Source: Pacificoceanicola onchidii (lineage in GTDB: Bacteria > Pseudomonadota > Alphaproteobacteria > Rhodobacterales > Rhodobacteraceae). From it: a DNA stretch of 64,000 bases. How positions within the stretch are numbered: position 1 is the first letter of the stretch; each line of letters begins with the position of its first letter. The stretch is from contig NZ_SRXY01000008.1 of the NCBI RefSeq assembly GCF_004804335.1, forward strand, positions 244,387 through 308,386, read 5' to 3'. A model generated the notes under the pieces. It saw only the letters and a list, made by a program, of their open reading frames with translations, made no database searches and was not told the origin of the DNA. Below are positions 27,815 to 38,345 of this stretch, in pieces. Position numbers and translations under genes: made by a program.

Positions 27815-27851
27815 GCATTTAAAGAACGTAGCGACTCAGATCTGCGCTACG
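27815..27851 (-). terminator. Terminator-like hairpin embedded in the end of hslU
   Basis: CGTAGCG (27827-27833) and CGCTACG (27845-27851) form a perfect 7-bp stem with an 11-nt loop. Read on the minus strand the stem is followed by TTCTTT and the TAA stop. The stem lies within the codons for the C-terminal tail of HslU. Confidence 0.5.
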
Positions 27852-29129
27852 GGTCAACTCACCCAGATGCTTCTCCACAAAGGCCGCATCCACAGTCACG
27901 CCTGTGCCCGCCTGATCCGGGGCGTCGAAGCTAAGCTCTTCAAAGACCCGTTCCATCACCGTGTAGAGACGTCGCGCGCCGATGTTCTCGATCGTTTGAT
28001 TCACCTCAGCTGCGATTTTGGCCAGGGCGGCGATGCCGTCTTCGGTAAACTCAACCGTCACCTCTTCGGTCGCCATAAGCGCCGTGTATTGCAGGGTTAG
28101 GGCGTTGTCGGTCTCCGTCAGAATTCTCACAAAGTCCGCTTCGGTCAGCGCGCGCAGGTTCACGCGGATTGGCAGTCGGCCTTGCAGTTCGGGCAAGAGG
28201 TCAGACGGTTTGGCAATGTGAAACGCGCCGGAGGCGATGAAGAGGATGTGGTCGGTTTTCACCGGGCCATGTTTGGTTGAAACGGTGGTGCCTTCGATCA
28301 GCGGCAACAGATCGCGCTGCACGCCTTCGCGGGAAACGTCGCCGCCACGCGCTTCCTGCCGTGCGGCGACCTTGTCGATTTCATCAAGGAAAACAATGCC
28401 GTTCTGCTCGACTGCCTCAATCGCGGCCAGTTTGACCTGTTCGTCGTCGAGCAGTTTGTCCGCCTCTTCTGCGATCAGCACCTCATAGCTGTCCGCAACG
28501 GACATGCGCTTGCGCGTGGTTCGGCCACCAAGAGCTTTGCCGAAGAGATCGCCAAGGTTCATCATACCCATCTGGCCGCCGCCGGGTTGGCCGGGGATGT
28601 CCATCATGGGGAAGGGCGAGGCTGTCTCGGCTACGTCGAGATCGATCATGGTATCGTCCAGATCGCCGCTCTTGAGCTTTTTGCGGAACATCTCGCGCGT
28701 GCCTTCGCGGGCGTCCTCTCCAGCGATGGCCGAAATCACGCGTTCTTCGGCGGCCTCATGGGCGCGCGCCTTGACGTCTTCACGCATGTGCTCGCGCGTC
28801 ATGGCGATGGCGGCATCCACCAGATCACGCACGATCTGTTCCACGTCACGGCCAACATAACCCACTTCGGTGAACTTCGTTGCCTCAACCTTGATGAACG
28901 GCGCGCGGGCGAGTTTTGCCAGACGGCGGGAAATCTCGGTTTTGCCAACACCGGTCGGCCCGATCATCAGGATATTCTTGGGATAGACCTCATCCCGCAG
29001 ATCGTCGGACAGTTGCTTGCGCCGCCAACGATTGCGCAATGCGACGGCAACGGCGCGCTTGGCGTCGGCCTGTCCGATGATGAAACGGTCGAGTTCCGAG
29101 ACGATTTCGCGCGGGGTGAGGTCAGTCAT
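27819..29129 (-). CDS. hslU: HslU, ATPase subunit of the HslUV protease
   Basis: HslU unfolds substrates for the HslV peptidase. The 436-aa protein starts at the ATG at 29129 ([20 protein letters not shown]). It has Walker [10 protein letters not shown], the I domain with its variable insertion (about 110-240), Walker [10 protein letters not shown], the sensor and arginine-finger region GRLPIRVNL, and the C-terminal RYVL tail that docks into HslV. It overlaps the upstream 88-codon gene by 4 nt. The last codons also encode a terminator-like stem-loop. Confidence 0.97.
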   Translation of the reverse strand: MTDLTPREIVSELDRFIIGQADAKRAVAVALRNRWRRKQLSDDLRDEVYPKNILMIGPTGVGKTEISRRLAKLARAPFIKVEATKFTEVGYVGRDVEQIVRDLVDAAIAMTREHMREDVKARAHEAAEERVISAIAGEDAREGTREMFRKKLKSGDLDDTMIDLDVAETASPFPMMDIPGQPGGGQMGMMNLGDLFGKALGGRTTRKRMSVADSYEVLIAEEADKLLDDEQVKLAAIEAVEQNGIVFLDEIDKVAARQEARGGDVSREGVQRDLLPLIEGTTVSTKHGPVKTDHILFIASGAFHIAKPSDLLPELQGRLPIRVNLRALTEADFVRILTETDNALTLQYTALMATEEVTVEFTEDGIAALAKIAAEVNQTIENIGARRLYTVMERVFEELSFDAPDQAGTGVTVDAAFVEKHLGELTRSADLSRYVL

Positions 29130-29392
29130 TTGGGGTCCTTGATCTTGCGCCAACCTTCGCTGCCGTCGTCCATCTCAACACCCTCACATCCCATTTCGGA
29201 GAGCAGGGTACGGCAGTCTTCATGGGACATGCCGGTTTTGAGGGCGAGGGTATCGAGGCTGCGAATGCCGTTTGGGGCTTTTCGTTTGTCATCGAGCAAA
29301 GTGTTCAGAAGCTTCACCCTTTGCCGTTTCCGGTGGGCATCGGGGCCGAGGAAACGATCAAAGAAGGCGAGGGCGTCTGAAACGATGCTCAT
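29126..29392 (-). CDS. Small conserved-looking protein between hslV and hslU
   Basis: The 88-aa protein is not assigned to a family. It is charged, with a basic helix ([21 protein letters not shown]) and a second half that looks like a small winged-helix or helix-turn-helix ([32 protein letters not shown]). Its ATG overlaps the hslV stop by 4 nt and its stop overlaps the hslU ATG by 4 nt, so it is coupled to both genes. That placement argues strongly that it is real. It may be an adaptor or regulator of HslUV; this is inference. Confidence 0.72.
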   Translation of the reverse strand: MSIVSDALAFFDRFLGPDAHRKRQRVKLLNTLLDDKRKAPNGIRSLDTLALKTGMSHEDCRTLLSEMGCEGVEMDDGSEGWRKIKDPK

Positions 29393-29946
29393 GGGGATAT
29401 GGTCTCTACCGTCAGGTTTCCATTGGTGTAGACGCAGATGTCGGCGGCAATGGCCATGGCGGACCGGGCCACCTCTTCGGCGTCCTTCTCGCTGTCCATC
29501 ATGCCACGGGCGGCGGCGAGGGCAAAGTTTCCGCCGGAGCCGATGGCGGCAATGCCATGTTCCGGCTCCAACACATCACCTGCACCGGTGATGATCAGCA
29601 GATCAGTGCCGTCGGTGACGATCAGCATGGCTTCGAGCTTTTGCAGGTATTTGTCGGTGCGCCAGTCCTTGGCCAGTTCGACAGAGGCGCGCTGAAGCTG
29701 GCCGGGTGTGGCTTCGAGTTTGGCCTCAAGGCGTTCCAGCAGGGTAAAGGCATCCGCCGTCGATCCGGCAAAGCCGCAAACCACGTCATACCCACCAGGC
29801 GAAAGGCGGCGCACCTTGCGGGCGGTGCCTTTGATCACAGTCTGGCCGAGGCTGACCTGCCCGTCACCGGCCACGACGACCTTGCCGCCCTTGCGCACGC
29901 CGATGATCGTTGTGCCGTGCCAGCCGGGGAAATCGGTATCGCTCAT
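29389..29946 (-). CDS. hslV: HslV, peptidase subunit of the HslUV protease
   Basis: HslV is a threonine peptidase related to proteasome beta subunits. The 185-aa protein starts at the ATG at 29946 with AGGAGG upstream. The N-terminal [23 protein letters not shown] contains the catalytic threonine (Thr12), which is exposed after removal of the first 11 residues. [14 protein letters not shown] is the C-terminal family motif. It leads a three-gene coupled operon with the 88-aa gene and hslU; a terminator separates it from trxA. Confidence 0.97.
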   Translation of the reverse strand: MSDTDFPGWHGTTIIGVRKGGKVVVAGDGQVSLGQTVIKGTARKVRRLSPGGYDVVCGFAGSTADAFTLLERLEAKLEATPGQLQRASVELAKDWRTDKYLQKLEAMLIVTDGTDLLIITGAGDVLEPEHGIAAIGSGGNFALAAARGMMDSEKDAEEVARSAMAIAADICVYTNGNLTVETISP

Positions 29947-30011
29947 GTGCTGCCTCCTGTGGTGCTCCCGTTCATATGGGGGATTTGGGTATTTTTGCCA
30001 AGGAGAAGACC

Positions 30012-30048
30012 GGAAAAGAGAAAAGCCCCGCCGGGTCGGGCGGGGCTT
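30012..30048 (-). terminator. Rho-independent terminator of trxA
   Basis: AAGCCCCGCC / GGCGGGGCTT (30023-30032 with 30039-30048) forms a 10-bp stem. On the minus strand it is followed by TTTTCTCTTTT. It lies about 30 bp after the trxA stop and before the hslV start. Confidence 0.87.
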
Positions 30049-30076
30049 TCGTTGCTCGTGTGACTGCGGATGCAGA

Positions 30077-30397
30077 TCAGAGCGATTCCGTAATCCAGCT
30101 TTCCAGCGCGGCTTTCGGAGCGGCACCGGCGCGGTTGGAGACAACCTGACCGTCCTTGAAAATGAACAGAGCCGGGATGCCGCGCACGCCCATGGCGGCG
30201 GCAGCGTTCGGGTTCTGGTCAACGTCGACTTTGGCGATCTTCACCTTGCCTTCGTATTCGGCGGCGAGCTCTTCGAGAGCCGGGCCGATCTGCTTACAGG
30301 GGCCACACCATTCGGCCCAGAAGTCGACAACAACGGGAACGTCGGAGTTTTTGACTTCTTCGTCAAAGGTGGCGTCGGTAACGGCAACGGTGGCCAT
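30077..30397 (-). CDS. trxA: Thioredoxin
   Basis: Thioredoxin reduces protein disulfides in the cytoplasm. The 106-aa protein has the active site WCGPC (Cys31, Cys34), VDFWAEW upstream, [22 protein letters not shown] with the cis-proline, and a FKDGQVV strand. AGGAGA precedes the ATG at 30397. It is 68 bp downstream of addA and ends the long array with a strong terminator. Confidence 0.98.
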   Translation of the reverse strand: MATVAVTDATFDEEVKNSDVPVVVDFWAEWCGPCKQIGPALEELAAEYEGKVKIAKVDVDQNPNAAAAMGVRGIPALFIFKDGQVVSNRAGAAPKAALESWITESL

Positions 30398-30465
30398 GGT
30401 GGTATCTCCTGAAATAGGGGCAGCGTGTCTTTGGAGGGGGAACGTATGGACGGGTAGGGGGCGCG

Positions 30466-33400
30466 TCAAGATGTGGTCGCACGGGCGAGGGCCTGTGTCA
30501 CGGTTTCGTGCGGCAACGGCATGTATTGTGCTGTTGCGGTCCACAGGATCGCGGTTTGGATGTCCTTGTCGGGATAGACTTGTGTCAGGGCCGCGGCATA
30601 GGCGCCCATCTGGCGCAGGAGCCCTTCCGGCGTCTGCTCGGGCGTATCCGGCACGGCGCGGTTGGTTTTGTAATCCACAACGAGGATGCACTCCGGGGTG
30701 ATCAGAAGGCGGTCCATGATGCCATGAATCCGTCCAAGGTTCGGCAGGTCCGCCGTGATCGGAACTTCGGCCAAAGTGTCCGGAGTGAAAAGGTTCGGGT
30801 GGGTATCCAAAGTTAGAAGGGTTTCGCCAAGCATCGGCTCGGCCTCCGGCCAAAGCCCCCGCGATTTGAGAAGTTGCTGACCGGCGGTGGCACGCGCTTC
30901 CGGCGTCAATGGCGCGAGCAGTTCGATCAGTTCGTGGATCAGAGTGCCGCGCGCCTTAGCAACGTCCTCTTCGTCACCGTGATCGCCGGGTAATGCCTTG
31001 GCACCGCCCAGATCAGACGGGCTACGCGCCTGAGGCCGGGCAGGGGGCTCCGGGGTCGGCTCGAGCAGATGGTCCGGAAGGGCACGCGTTTGTTCGCTTT
31101 TCTTTTCAGGCGCGGTCATGTCAAGCTTGGCCCAATCGCCGTGGCTTAACGTCAGACCAGCGTCAGCCCCCAAATCCCCAAAATCAAAAGAGGTTTCCTC
31201 GGCCCCGCAGCCTTCCATACCGCGCTGAACCTTGTCATACCACGCATTCCCGGATTTTCCGGTCTCACCAGCGGCCGCTACAATCAGCCATTTTTCGGCG
31301 CGTGTCAGGCCGACATATAGAAGACGATCCCGCTCCCGGGCTTCCGCCTGTTTGGCAGCGTCAATAGCGGCGCTGTGCCGGGCAGGCAGGGCGTCGCTGG
31401 TTTGCTTCCACAAAAGCCCATGCTCATCGCGCAGAAGGGTTGCGCGCAGCGTGTCCTTGCGTTCCGCGCAATCGGGCATGATCACAATTGGTGCCTCAAG
31501 GCCCTTCGCGCCGTGCACCGTCATGACACGCAGGGTTTCACCCGCGCTTTCGGCGGCACGCTTGATTTCAAGGTTGTCGCTTTCCGCCCATTCCAGAAAG
31601 CCGGTCAGCGACGGTATGTCTGTCCGTTCATAGCTGAGCGCCTGCGCAAGAAGAGCATTGATCCCGTCTTCTGCCTCTGACCCCAGCCTGCCAACCAGAA
31701 GGCGGCGGCCCTTGTGGCGTGTCAGGATGCGTTCGATCAGATCATAGGGGCGCAGAAAGTCGGTCTGCCCGTTCAGGTCCAAGATGATGTCCAGAACCTG
31801 CGGAAAATCCTCCCGCCGATCGCGCAGGGCTTCCCAAAGATAGGCCTTGTCCTTGCGCCTGTGCGCGAGATCGAAAAGCTGTTGTTCGCTGATCCCGAAA
31901 AGCGGCGAGCGCAGGGCGGTGGCCAGGGACAGGTCATCTTCGGGTGTCGCAAGAAAGCGCAGCAGCGCCATGATGTCCTTGACCGCCAGTTCAGCCATGA
32001 CTTTCAACCGGTCTGCCCCGGCAATCGGCAGGCCCTCCTGTTTCGCGGCGCGGATGATTTCAGTGAACAGACGGGAGCGGGACCGCACCAGGATGAGAAA
32101 ATCCCCTGCGTGTACGGGCCGGGCTTCATAAGTGCCGCTGTGGCCCTTCTCGATCGGAAGCGGGGTTTTCCGGTCGATGGTTGTTTTGATGAACCGCGCA
32201 ATGCGCTGGGCGAGGATCACGGTTTGATGCTGCGCCCCGACGCGATCTACCGGCTCGAACCAGTCACCGTCCTTTTCCTCTTCGACCTTGCCGACCACCG
32301 GCCAGAGATCGACGCGGCCGGGCATTTGGTCCTTGAAGGCGATGTGTTTCTGGTCCGGGGTAAAACCGGAGGCCTCGGCGTTGTCGAATGTCATGTCGAC
32401 CAGCCGCAGGATCGGATCGGCAGAGCGAAAGCTGTGCTCCAGCTCCATGGCGTTCAAGGGGGCGTCCGTTTCCTTCAGTCGTCCGCCGAACTCATCCCGC
32501 ATGTGGTCAAATTCGGCAGGATCGGCCCCTTGAAAGCTGTAGATTGATTGCTTCTTGTCCCCGACAACGAAGATGGTCCGCCGCACATCCGCCCGCGCGC
32601 CTTCGCCAGCGGTGAACTCCTGCGCCAGCCGTTCGATGACTTGCCATTGCACCGGAGATGTGTCCTGCGCTTCGTCCACCAGAATATGGTCAATGCCGCC
32701 GTCCAGCTTGAACAATACCCAGGCCGCGACCTTCGGGTCATTCAGCAGATCCCGTGCCCGAATAATGAGGTCGTCGAAATCCAGCCAGCCGCGCAGCTGT
32801 TTGGCCTGCTCATAAGCCGGAACAAAGTGGGCGGCGAAGTTGTGTAGAGCGATGTCCCGTTCAGCCGCGAGCAACGAAAACCTACGTTCGCGCGCGCATT
32901 CGACCCGAGACAGAAGCATCTCCATTTTCTCGACAAGACCGGGCGCAGCCTCGCGGACCTTTTTCACAAACAGGCGTTTGTTGACGGTACCCGCCTTTGT
33001 CAGCGAAGCGGTTTCGATCAGAGACAGGCCGGCGCTGTCGGGTGATTTCCACTGCTTCAGCGCATCGGCCAGTTTCTGTCCATTGCTACCGCTTCCATCC
33101 AAGACGGGCAGAATGGCGTCAAACAAGCTCTTTTCGTCGCCAAGAAAAACTTCACCGGCTATGCTTTCTTCGGTGAAGTTTTCCGGTAACCCATAAGCGC
33201 CCAAGATTTCACTGGCGCTACGCGCTTTGATGAAATCGGCTTTGTTTCGCGTCAGACCCGCCAGTAACGAAGCGCTGTCGTCGCCCGAGATGTAGGGCGC
33301 AAGCGCGTGCAGCAGATGCGCCTGCGGCCCCTCTGCCATCTGATCAAGGATCTCGGCACGGAGACGCTCTGCGGCGCGGTCTTCCATCTCCTGAAACTGC

Positions 33401-33825
33401 GGGCTGACCTCAGCTTCAAGCGGGAAGCGCCTGAGGAGAGATGAGCAGAACGAGTGAATGGTCTGAATACGCAGACCACCGGGGGTCTCGATTGCGCGGG
33501 CAAAGAGCGTGCGGGCATCGCGCAGAAAGTCGTTATTCAGGCTCTGTTCTACCCCAAGAGAGCGCAATTCCGCACGCAAAGCATCGCTTTCCAGCATCGC
33601 CCAGGCGCCAAGTCGCTTGAACAGGCGGTTCTGCATCTCTGTGGCCGCCGCCTTGGTGTAGGTCAGGCACAGGATGTGTTCCGGCAAAACGCCTTCGAGC
33701 AAAAGGCGCGCAACACGGTCGGTCAACACCCGGGTCTTGCCCGAGCCCGCATTGGCGGCGAGCCAGGTGGAATTGCCGGGCGCGGCGGCGTCGACCTGAC
33801 GTTGTGTGGCGAGATCGCGGATCAT
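30466..33825 (-). CDS. addA: AddA, helicase-nuclease subunit of the AddAB recombination complex
   Basis: AddAB resects double-strand breaks and loads RecA. The 1119-aa protein starts at the ATG at 33825 ([10 protein letters not shown]), overlapping addB by 4 nt. It has the UvrD-type helicase motif [10 protein letters not shown], motif Ia [13 protein letters not shown], motif [14 protein letters not shown], motif [15 protein letters not shown] and motif [15 protein letters not shown]. The C-terminal RecB-type nuclease shows LVVDYKTNR followed by QMGAYA. The length is normal for alphaproteobacterial AddA. Confidence 0.97.
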   Translation of the reverse strand: MIRDLATQRQVDAAAPGNSTWLAANAGSGKTRVLTDRVARLLLEGVLPEHILCLTYTKAAATEMQNRLFKRLGAWAMLESDALRAELRSLGVEQSLNNDFLRDARTLFARAIETPGGLRIQTIHSFCSSLLRRFPLEAEVSPQFQEMEDRAAERLRAEILDQMAEGPQAHLLHALAPYISGDDSASLLAGLTRNKADFIKARSASEILGAYGLPENFTEESIAGEVFLGDEKSLFDAILPVLDGSGSNGQKLADALKQWKSPDSAGLSLIETASLTKAGTVNKRLFVKKVREAAPGLVEKMEMLLSRVECARERRFSLLAAERDIALHNFAAHFVPAYEQAKQLRGWLDFDDLIIRARDLLNDPKVAAWVLFKLDGGIDHILVDEAQDTSPVQWQVIERLAQEFTAGEGARADVRRTIFVVGDKKQSIYSFQGADPAEFDHMRDEFGGRLKETDAPLNAMELEHSFRSADPILRLVDMTFDNAEASGFTPDQKHIAFKDQMPGRVDLWPVVGKVEEEKDGDWFEPVDRVGAQHQTVILAQRIARFIKTTIDRKTPLPIEKGHSGTYEARPVHAGDFLILVRSRSRLFTEIIRAAKQEGLPIAGADRLKVMAELAVKDIMALLRFLATPEDDLSLATALRSPLFGISEQQLFDLAHRRKDKAYLWEALRDRREDFPQVLDIILDLNGQTDFLRPYDLIERILTRHKGRRLLVGRLGSEAEDGINALLAQALSYERTDIPSLTGFLEWAESDNLEIKRAAESAGETLRVMTVHGAKGLEAPIVIMPDCAERKDTLRATLLRDEHGLLWKQTSDALPARHSAAIDAAKQAEARERDRLLYVGLTRAEKWLIVAAAGETGKSGNAWYDKVQRGMEGCGAEETSFDFGDLGADAGLTLSHGDWAKLDMTAPEKKSEQTRALPDHLLEPTPEPPARPQARSPSDLGGAKALPGDHGDEEDVAKARGTLIHELIELLAPLTPEARATAGQQLLKSRGLWPEAEPMLGETLLTLDTHPNLFTPDTLAEVPITADLPNLGRIHGIMDRLLITPECILVVDYKTNRAVPDTPEQTPEGLLRQMGAYAAALTQVYPDKDIQTAILWTATAQYMPLPHETVTQALARATTS

Positions 33826-36740
33826 GTCAGATCCTCCCGATGCGGGGCGTCGGTCACGTCCCATTCGCCGAGGCGAGACAGGTGATCATAATCTGATTGA
33901 TCCGTGTCGGACATGAGCGCCCGGCGTGCCGTAAATCCCCGAGTTGGGGCGAGATAGGCACTGATCAGCAGGGTCAACTCCTCCCAGACCTTGTCTGGCG
34001 GCGACTCTTCCAAAGGCGCAGGAACCTCCCTTGGATCACCGGGTTTGAGAGAAATAAACAGGGCGCGCTCCACGTGATCCGGCATCAGATCCGGAAAGGC
34101 ACCGCGCAGAACCATGGCGGCCTCGAGCAGCAGCTGTTTGTCAAAATGCTGCTGTTCCGGGCCGGTAGGGGCCTTACCTGTTTTGTAGTCATAGATATGC
34201 GCGCCGCCGCGTTCGTCGATGTCGATCCGGTCGGCCTGTCCCTTGAGCGTAAAGCCGAGCGACGGGATTGCGACGCGCCCACTGATTTCGAAATGCGCCG
34301 GTCGGGCTTTGGTTTGCCTGTCGGCCTCGGTTTGGGTGAACCAGCTTGCGACCTGGCGAACCTTGTCCTGCCAAAGCACGCGCATCACAGGGAAAGGTAC
34401 GAGGTCAGGATCATCCAGCAACGCCTTGGCATGGTCTTGCAGAGCGCCGGGCGTGATGCGGGACGGGTCATCCCGCGTGTCCTTGACGAAGTTCTCAAGA
34501 ACCTTGTGCACCAAAACACCGCGCAGGAGCGCATCAGGAGCCTGCATCAGCGGATCCAGCGGTTTCAGACGCAGCACTCTGCGCGCATAAATGGCAAAGG
34601 GATCGCGCACCAGTTTCTTGATGTCCGTCACCGGAAGCTCGCGCGGGCGCGCCTCAACAGGCGGGGCGGGGGAGGGGCGCTTGGCCGGGGGCGTCTCTAT
34701 TGGGGCCTCGACGGTGCGCGCGTAGGACAGCCACGTCTGCCCTTTGCCCCGCATGTCTTGCAATGCTTCTGGCCCAAAACGATCCGGCAAACCCTTCATC
34801 AGGTTTTCCATCCGGTTCAGCCAGCGGGAAGTGACGGTTTCGGCGTCATCGGATTTCAAGGACCGGGTCAACCAGACCTCTCGTGCGGCTGCGGCTTGCT
34901 GGAAGTCATGGGCAGAGAGGCCGATGCGGCGTTCGGGCAAAAGCAATCCTGCCTGCGCCCGTAAAGCGCGATTGAGCCAGGGATCCGCGCCGGGCATTTC
35001 GGGCCACGACCCTTCGTTCAGCCCGGCCAGGATGAGCAGGTCTGCGTCCATAACCCGGGCCTCGAGCGTGCCCCAAATCAGGATGTCCGGATGGCCAGCA
35101 TCCCGGTTTCGCACCTCTTCGCTCGACACAATCGCTCCGAAGAGGTCTGCGTAGTCACGGGCTGTCAGGGTTGTGCCATGTTCCGCCTCGAGAGACAGGT
35201 CAGCAACGATTTCCGCAAGCTTGCGCCCGGCGTTTTCGTCCCAAAGCCCACCGGACCCGTCTCCCCCCGGCCCGGCGGCCATCCGTTCGGCGAGGGCGAC
35301 GTGATAATCGATCCATACGCTCAGGTGCTGTTCGCCCGGGCTCCGCCGGTCGCAAAACACTTCGGCCACCCAGGCTGCCCAATCTTCGCATTTGCGGGCG
35401 GCGCCAAAGGCGTTGAGCCGATCCGGGGAGGGGTAGGGCATGCCTTTTCTGCGAATATGAAGCTCGAGATCGCGGGTGTGTCTAAGGTGGTCGCCGCGTT
35501 CGGAACCGGAGTGGGTCAGCGGGTGCTTCAGCAAGGTCAGAAGCGATTCCGCCGTGAGCGGCTCTGTCAAAAGCACGGCCACGTGGCGCAGGAACCGGCC
35601 CGGAGGCGTCAGCTGGGCCGGGGTTCCGGCGCTGTCGTCCGGTACGATGCCCCAGCGATCAAGGGCGGACGTTACCTGTCGGCTCAACATGCGATCTGGC
35701 GTGATCAGCGCCGCGCGCTCGCCTTTCTCCGCCGCATCCCGCAGGCGCAGCGCAATCGCGAGCGCCTCTTCGCGCGCTGTCGGGGCCTCGACAAGGGTGA
35801 TGTCCGCGCAGGCTTCGCGCAAATCTGGCAGCTTGGGCCCTTCACTCATCCATTGATGTGTGACCGGCGCGGGCCGCAGGGCGAGCGAGATCAGCCGATT
35901 GCGCGCCGGGGCCGGGGCCGGGGTCTTTGTCCAATGCTCAATACAGTCTCTATTCAGGCCCAAATCGCCCATAAGCCGTGCAAATCGATACTGCGGATGA
36001 TCCTCGCCTTTGAGGGGTTCGCCAAGCTGATCCCAGACCGACACCGGCATATCGAAATCAAAACCGGGCAGAACGACATAGCCATTCGGAAGCGCGGCCA
36101 CAGCCTTAATAAAGTCCGCCGTTGTGCCGCGAGAGCCGGTTGAGCCCGCGATAACAATCGGGTGCTCTGGCGGAGTGGATTGCCAAGAAAACAGTCTCTG
36201 TTTCAGCGCAAGTCGGGCATGAGAGGCGCCGTCCGGCTCACTTGTTTCGTCAAAAAATGGCTGCACCGCATTGAAAAACGTCAGTGCGCGCGCCCAATGG
36301 CCGGACTGGTCGCTGACGTCGAGCCCTTCGATGGTTTCCGGCGAAACGCCTTCTGCATGCATCTCCTCCATGATCGTGACGAGACTGTCCGAAAGATCAT
36401 ACAGCGCCGCGCGGGGGGCGAGCCCGGGTTGCGCTTCCAGCAATCTCGACACGAGGCCGGTCATTTCCAGCCGTCTCCGCAGTTTTGGCACAGGCTGGGG
36501 CAGGGCGGCGCGGGTCAGCGGATCCGCCAGATCAGTGACCAGCCGAATGCGCGGCAAGAGCGTGGCAGGCCCTTCGTCGAAAAGCGTCTCGACCCGCCGT
36601 TTCATGCGGGTTGTGTTGACATAAAGCTCGACCTTGGCCAGCGCATCCGGCGTCTCGCCGAACCGCGCGCGCAGGCCGTGCACCAGCGCTTCGCCGAAAT
36701 CGACACCGGGGGGCAAGGCGAAGAGGCGTGGATCAGCCAT
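33822..36740 (-). CDS. addB: AddB, second subunit of the AddAB recombination complex
   Basis: The 972-aa protein is the alphaproteobacterial form of AddB. It lacks a classic Walker A lysine motif near the N-terminus, as is common for AddB in this group, but keeps a helicase-like fold and ends with a PD-(D/E)XK nuclease (HIYDYKTGKAPTGPEQ, then QLLLEAAMV). LIWGTLEARVMDADLLILAGLNEGSWP is a family hallmark. It overlaps murU by 8 nt at its start and addA by 4 nt at its end. Confidence 0.94.
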   Translation of the reverse strand: MADPRLFALPPGVDFGEALVHGLRARFGETPDALAKVELYVNTTRMKRRVETLFDEGPATLLPRIRLVTDLADPLTRAALPQPVPKLRRRLEMTGLVSRLLEAQPGLAPRAALYDLSDSLVTIMEEMHAEGVSPETIEGLDVSDQSGHWARALTFFNAVQPFFDETSEPDGASHARLALKQRLFSWQSTPPEHPIVIAGSTGSRGTTADFIKAVAALPNGYVVLPGFDFDMPVSVWDQLGEPLKGEDHPQYRFARLMGDLGLNRDCIEHWTKTPAPAPARNRLISLALRPAPVTHQWMSEGPKLPDLREACADITLVEAPTAREEALAIALRLRDAAEKGERAALITPDRMLSRQVTSALDRWGIVPDDSAGTPAQLTPPGRFLRHVAVLLTEPLTAESLLTLLKHPLTHSGSERGDHLRHTRDLELHIRRKGMPYPSPDRLNAFGAARKCEDWAAWVAEVFCDRRSPGEQHLSVWIDYHVALAERMAAGPGGDGSGGLWDENAGRKLAEIVADLSLEAEHGTTLTARDYADLFGAIVSSEEVRNRDAGHPDILIWGTLEARVMDADLLILAGLNEGSWPEMPGADPWLNRALRAQAGLLLPERRIGLSAHDFQQAAAAREVWLTRSLKSDDAETVTSRWLNRMENLMKGLPDRFGPEALQDMRGKGQTWLSYARTVEAPIETPPAKRPSPAPPVEARPRELPVTDIKKLVRDPFAIYARRVLRLKPLDPLMQAPDALLRGVLVHKVLENFVKDTRDDPSRITPGALQDHAKALLDDPDLVPFPVMRVLWQDKVRQVASWFTQTEADRQTKARPAHFEISGRVAIPSLGFTLKGQADRIDIDERGGAHIYDYKTGKAPTGPEQQHFDKQLLLEAAMVLRGAFPDLMPDHVERALFISLKPGDPREVPAPLEESPPDKVWEELTLLISAYLAPTRGFTARRALMSDTDQSDYDHLSRLGEWDVTDAPHREDLT

Positions 36741-37401
36741 GCAACATGTCCTCAGCCAGCGCGATGCCGTCCGGGTGCCCCACGTCGCACCATTGGCCGG
36801 GATACAGCGCCCCGTGCAAACGCCCCGTGTCGGCCATCAGGCTCCACAACTCCCGGAGCGAAAAGACGGTCTCCTCAATTTCCGCCAGGCGATCGGTCTT
36901 GATGATCTGTGCGCCGGTAAAAACGACATCACCGGGGCGTGTGAGTTGACCATCAGAACCGATATCAAAGTCTCCGCCGCCTTTGCGCCCAATCGCACGG
37001 TCAAGCGGAACACAGAGCAAAAGCGCGTCCATGGTGTCCGGGTCCCATGTTTTCGCCAGTTGATGCAGCGGGTTCGGGCCACGCCACGCGGCGTCTGTGT
37101 TCAGTGTATAGACAGGATTAGTCCCAAGCAGCGGTAGCGCGTGGCGCAACCCGCCGCCCGTGTCGAGAATCTCCGGAGTTTCGGAACTGACACTTATGTC
37201 CGTATCCGACAAATGCGCTTTGATTTGATCGGCGTGGTAATGCGCGTTGACCACGCGGGTGGTCACGCCTTCGGTCAGATCCAGAGCATGATCCAGCAGA
37301 GGTTTGCCCGCGACGGGGATCATCGGTTTGGGCTTATCCTTGGTCAAAGCGCCCATGCGCGTGCCAAAACCGGCGGCAAAGAGCATTACGGCGTCGGGCA
37401 T
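36733..37401 (-). CDS. murU: Nucleotidyltransferase, MurU-like (N-acetylmuramate 1-phosphate uridylyltransferase)
   Basis: MurU makes UDP-MurNAc from MurNAc 1-phosphate in cell-wall recycling. The 222-aa protein starts at the ATG at 37401. It has the sugar nucleotidyltransferase signature LFAAGFGTRMGALTKDKPK, then PMIPVAGKPLLDHALD and the NTDAAW metal-binding aspartate. It overlaps amgK by 16 nt; the AmgK-MurU pairing is the known recycling pair in Pseudomonas and Caulobacter. A mannose-1-phosphate guanylyltransferase annotation would be a less likely alternative. Confidence 0.88.
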   Translation of the reverse strand: MPDAVMLFAAGFGTRMGALTKDKPKPMIPVAGKPLLDHALDLTEGVTTRVVNAHYHADQIKAHLSDTDISVSSETPEILDTGGGLRHALPLLGTNPVYTLNTDAAWRGPNPLHQLAKTWDPDTMDALLLCVPLDRAIGRKGGGDFDIGSDGQLTRPGDVVFTGAQIIKTDRLAEIEETVFSLRELWSLMADTGRLHGALYPGQWCDVGHPDGIALAEDMLHG

Positions 37402-38345
37402 GCGGCTTTTAACCTTTCGAGATGGTCCGGTGTTGGGGCGGGCAAGTTGGCAATCACGGGGCGCAGTGGAGCCATCGCCGGGTGCTTCAGATCGTTTTGC
37501 AGATGTGACCAAACACGGGGGATGAGATCGATATAATGCGGCTTGCCGCGTGCGGCGGCGAGCCTGGCAAAGACACCCAGAATCCGCAGATTGCGCTGGG
37601 CGCCAAGGACGGCAAGCGCGGCTCGGAAACTGTCTTCCGGCAAGTTGGAGGCGTCGAGGTAATGCCGGATGCAGGCAGTCACGGTCTCTGGCCGGACGTC
37701 TCTTCGGGCATCTTCCAACAGGGAAATCAAGTCATAGCCGCGATGCCCGATCAGGGCGTCCTGAAAGTCCAGAAGCCCGGCGCGGGCAGGACCAGTTCGA
37801 TCCGGCAGATCAAGGATGTTTTCCGCGTGGTAGTCACGCAGGATCATGACATCGGCAGTTGGCGCGTGTTGGGTCAACAGCGATTGGAAGACGGCGATTG
37901 CTTTGTCTTTGCCCGTGCTGCCGGGCGCGTAGAAATCGAAGGCGAGATCGATCATGTCTGCCAGTCGGCCCGGCGTGGCTGTTTCCAAACCGGGCGGCGG
38001 CGCATGCTTGTGCAAAGCGAGCAGCGCATCCGTCGCCATGAGGTAGAGACGTTCCTCCGAGGCCGCATCTGACGCAAGCCGCGCGATCAAGCCATCTCCG
38101 AGATCTTCGATCAGCAAAAGGCCCGCAGCAGAATCTTCGCCGAGGATGCGCGGAGCACTGAGGCCTATGGACGTTAAATGCCGGGCAAGGCGGGCAAAAA
38201 GCGCAACATCCCCTTCCGGGTCTTCCATCAGGATGGCCGATCCAGATACTCCGATCAGCCGGATATATCGCCGCGCAGAGGCGTCACCGGCCAACGGCTC
38301 TCGCCGCGCATCGGCCCATCCGTTTTTCTCAAGAAACGCCTTCAT
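37386..38345 (-). CDS. amgK: AmgK-like anomeric sugar kinase (N-acetylmuramate/N-acetylglucosamine kinase)
   Basis: AmgK phosphorylates MurNAc and GlcNAc at C1 for the MurU step. The 319-aa protein has the aminoglycoside-phosphotransferase fold: GDASARRYIRL near the N-terminus, LLLIEDLGDGLIA hinge, catalytic LRDYHAENIL and the metal-binding GLLDFQDALIGHRGYDLISL. The ATG at 38345 overlaps the tsaE stop by 4 nt. The context with murU makes the recycling role likely. Confidence 0.9.
   Translation of the reverse strand: MKAFLEKNGWADARREPLAGDASARRYIRLIGVSGSAILMEDPEGDVALFARLARHLTSIGLSAPRILGEDSAAGLLLIEDLGDGLIARLASDAASEERLYLMATDALLALHKHAPPPGLETATPGRLADMIDLAFDFYAPGSTGKDKAIAVFQSLLTQHAPTADVMILRDYHAENILDLPDRTGPARAGLLDFQDALIGHRGYDLISLLEDARRDVRPETVTACIRHYLDASNLPEDSFRAALAVLGAQRNLRILGVFARLAAARGKPHYIDLIPRVWSHLQNDLKHPAMAPLRPVIANLPAPTPDHLERLKAACPTP

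Noticed and set aside
26660..27840. Short inverted matches (AGTCGCT / AGCGACT) flanking the protease islet as possible insertion ends
   Set aside because: Only seven bases, and one copy lies within hslU codons and its hairpin; likely chance.
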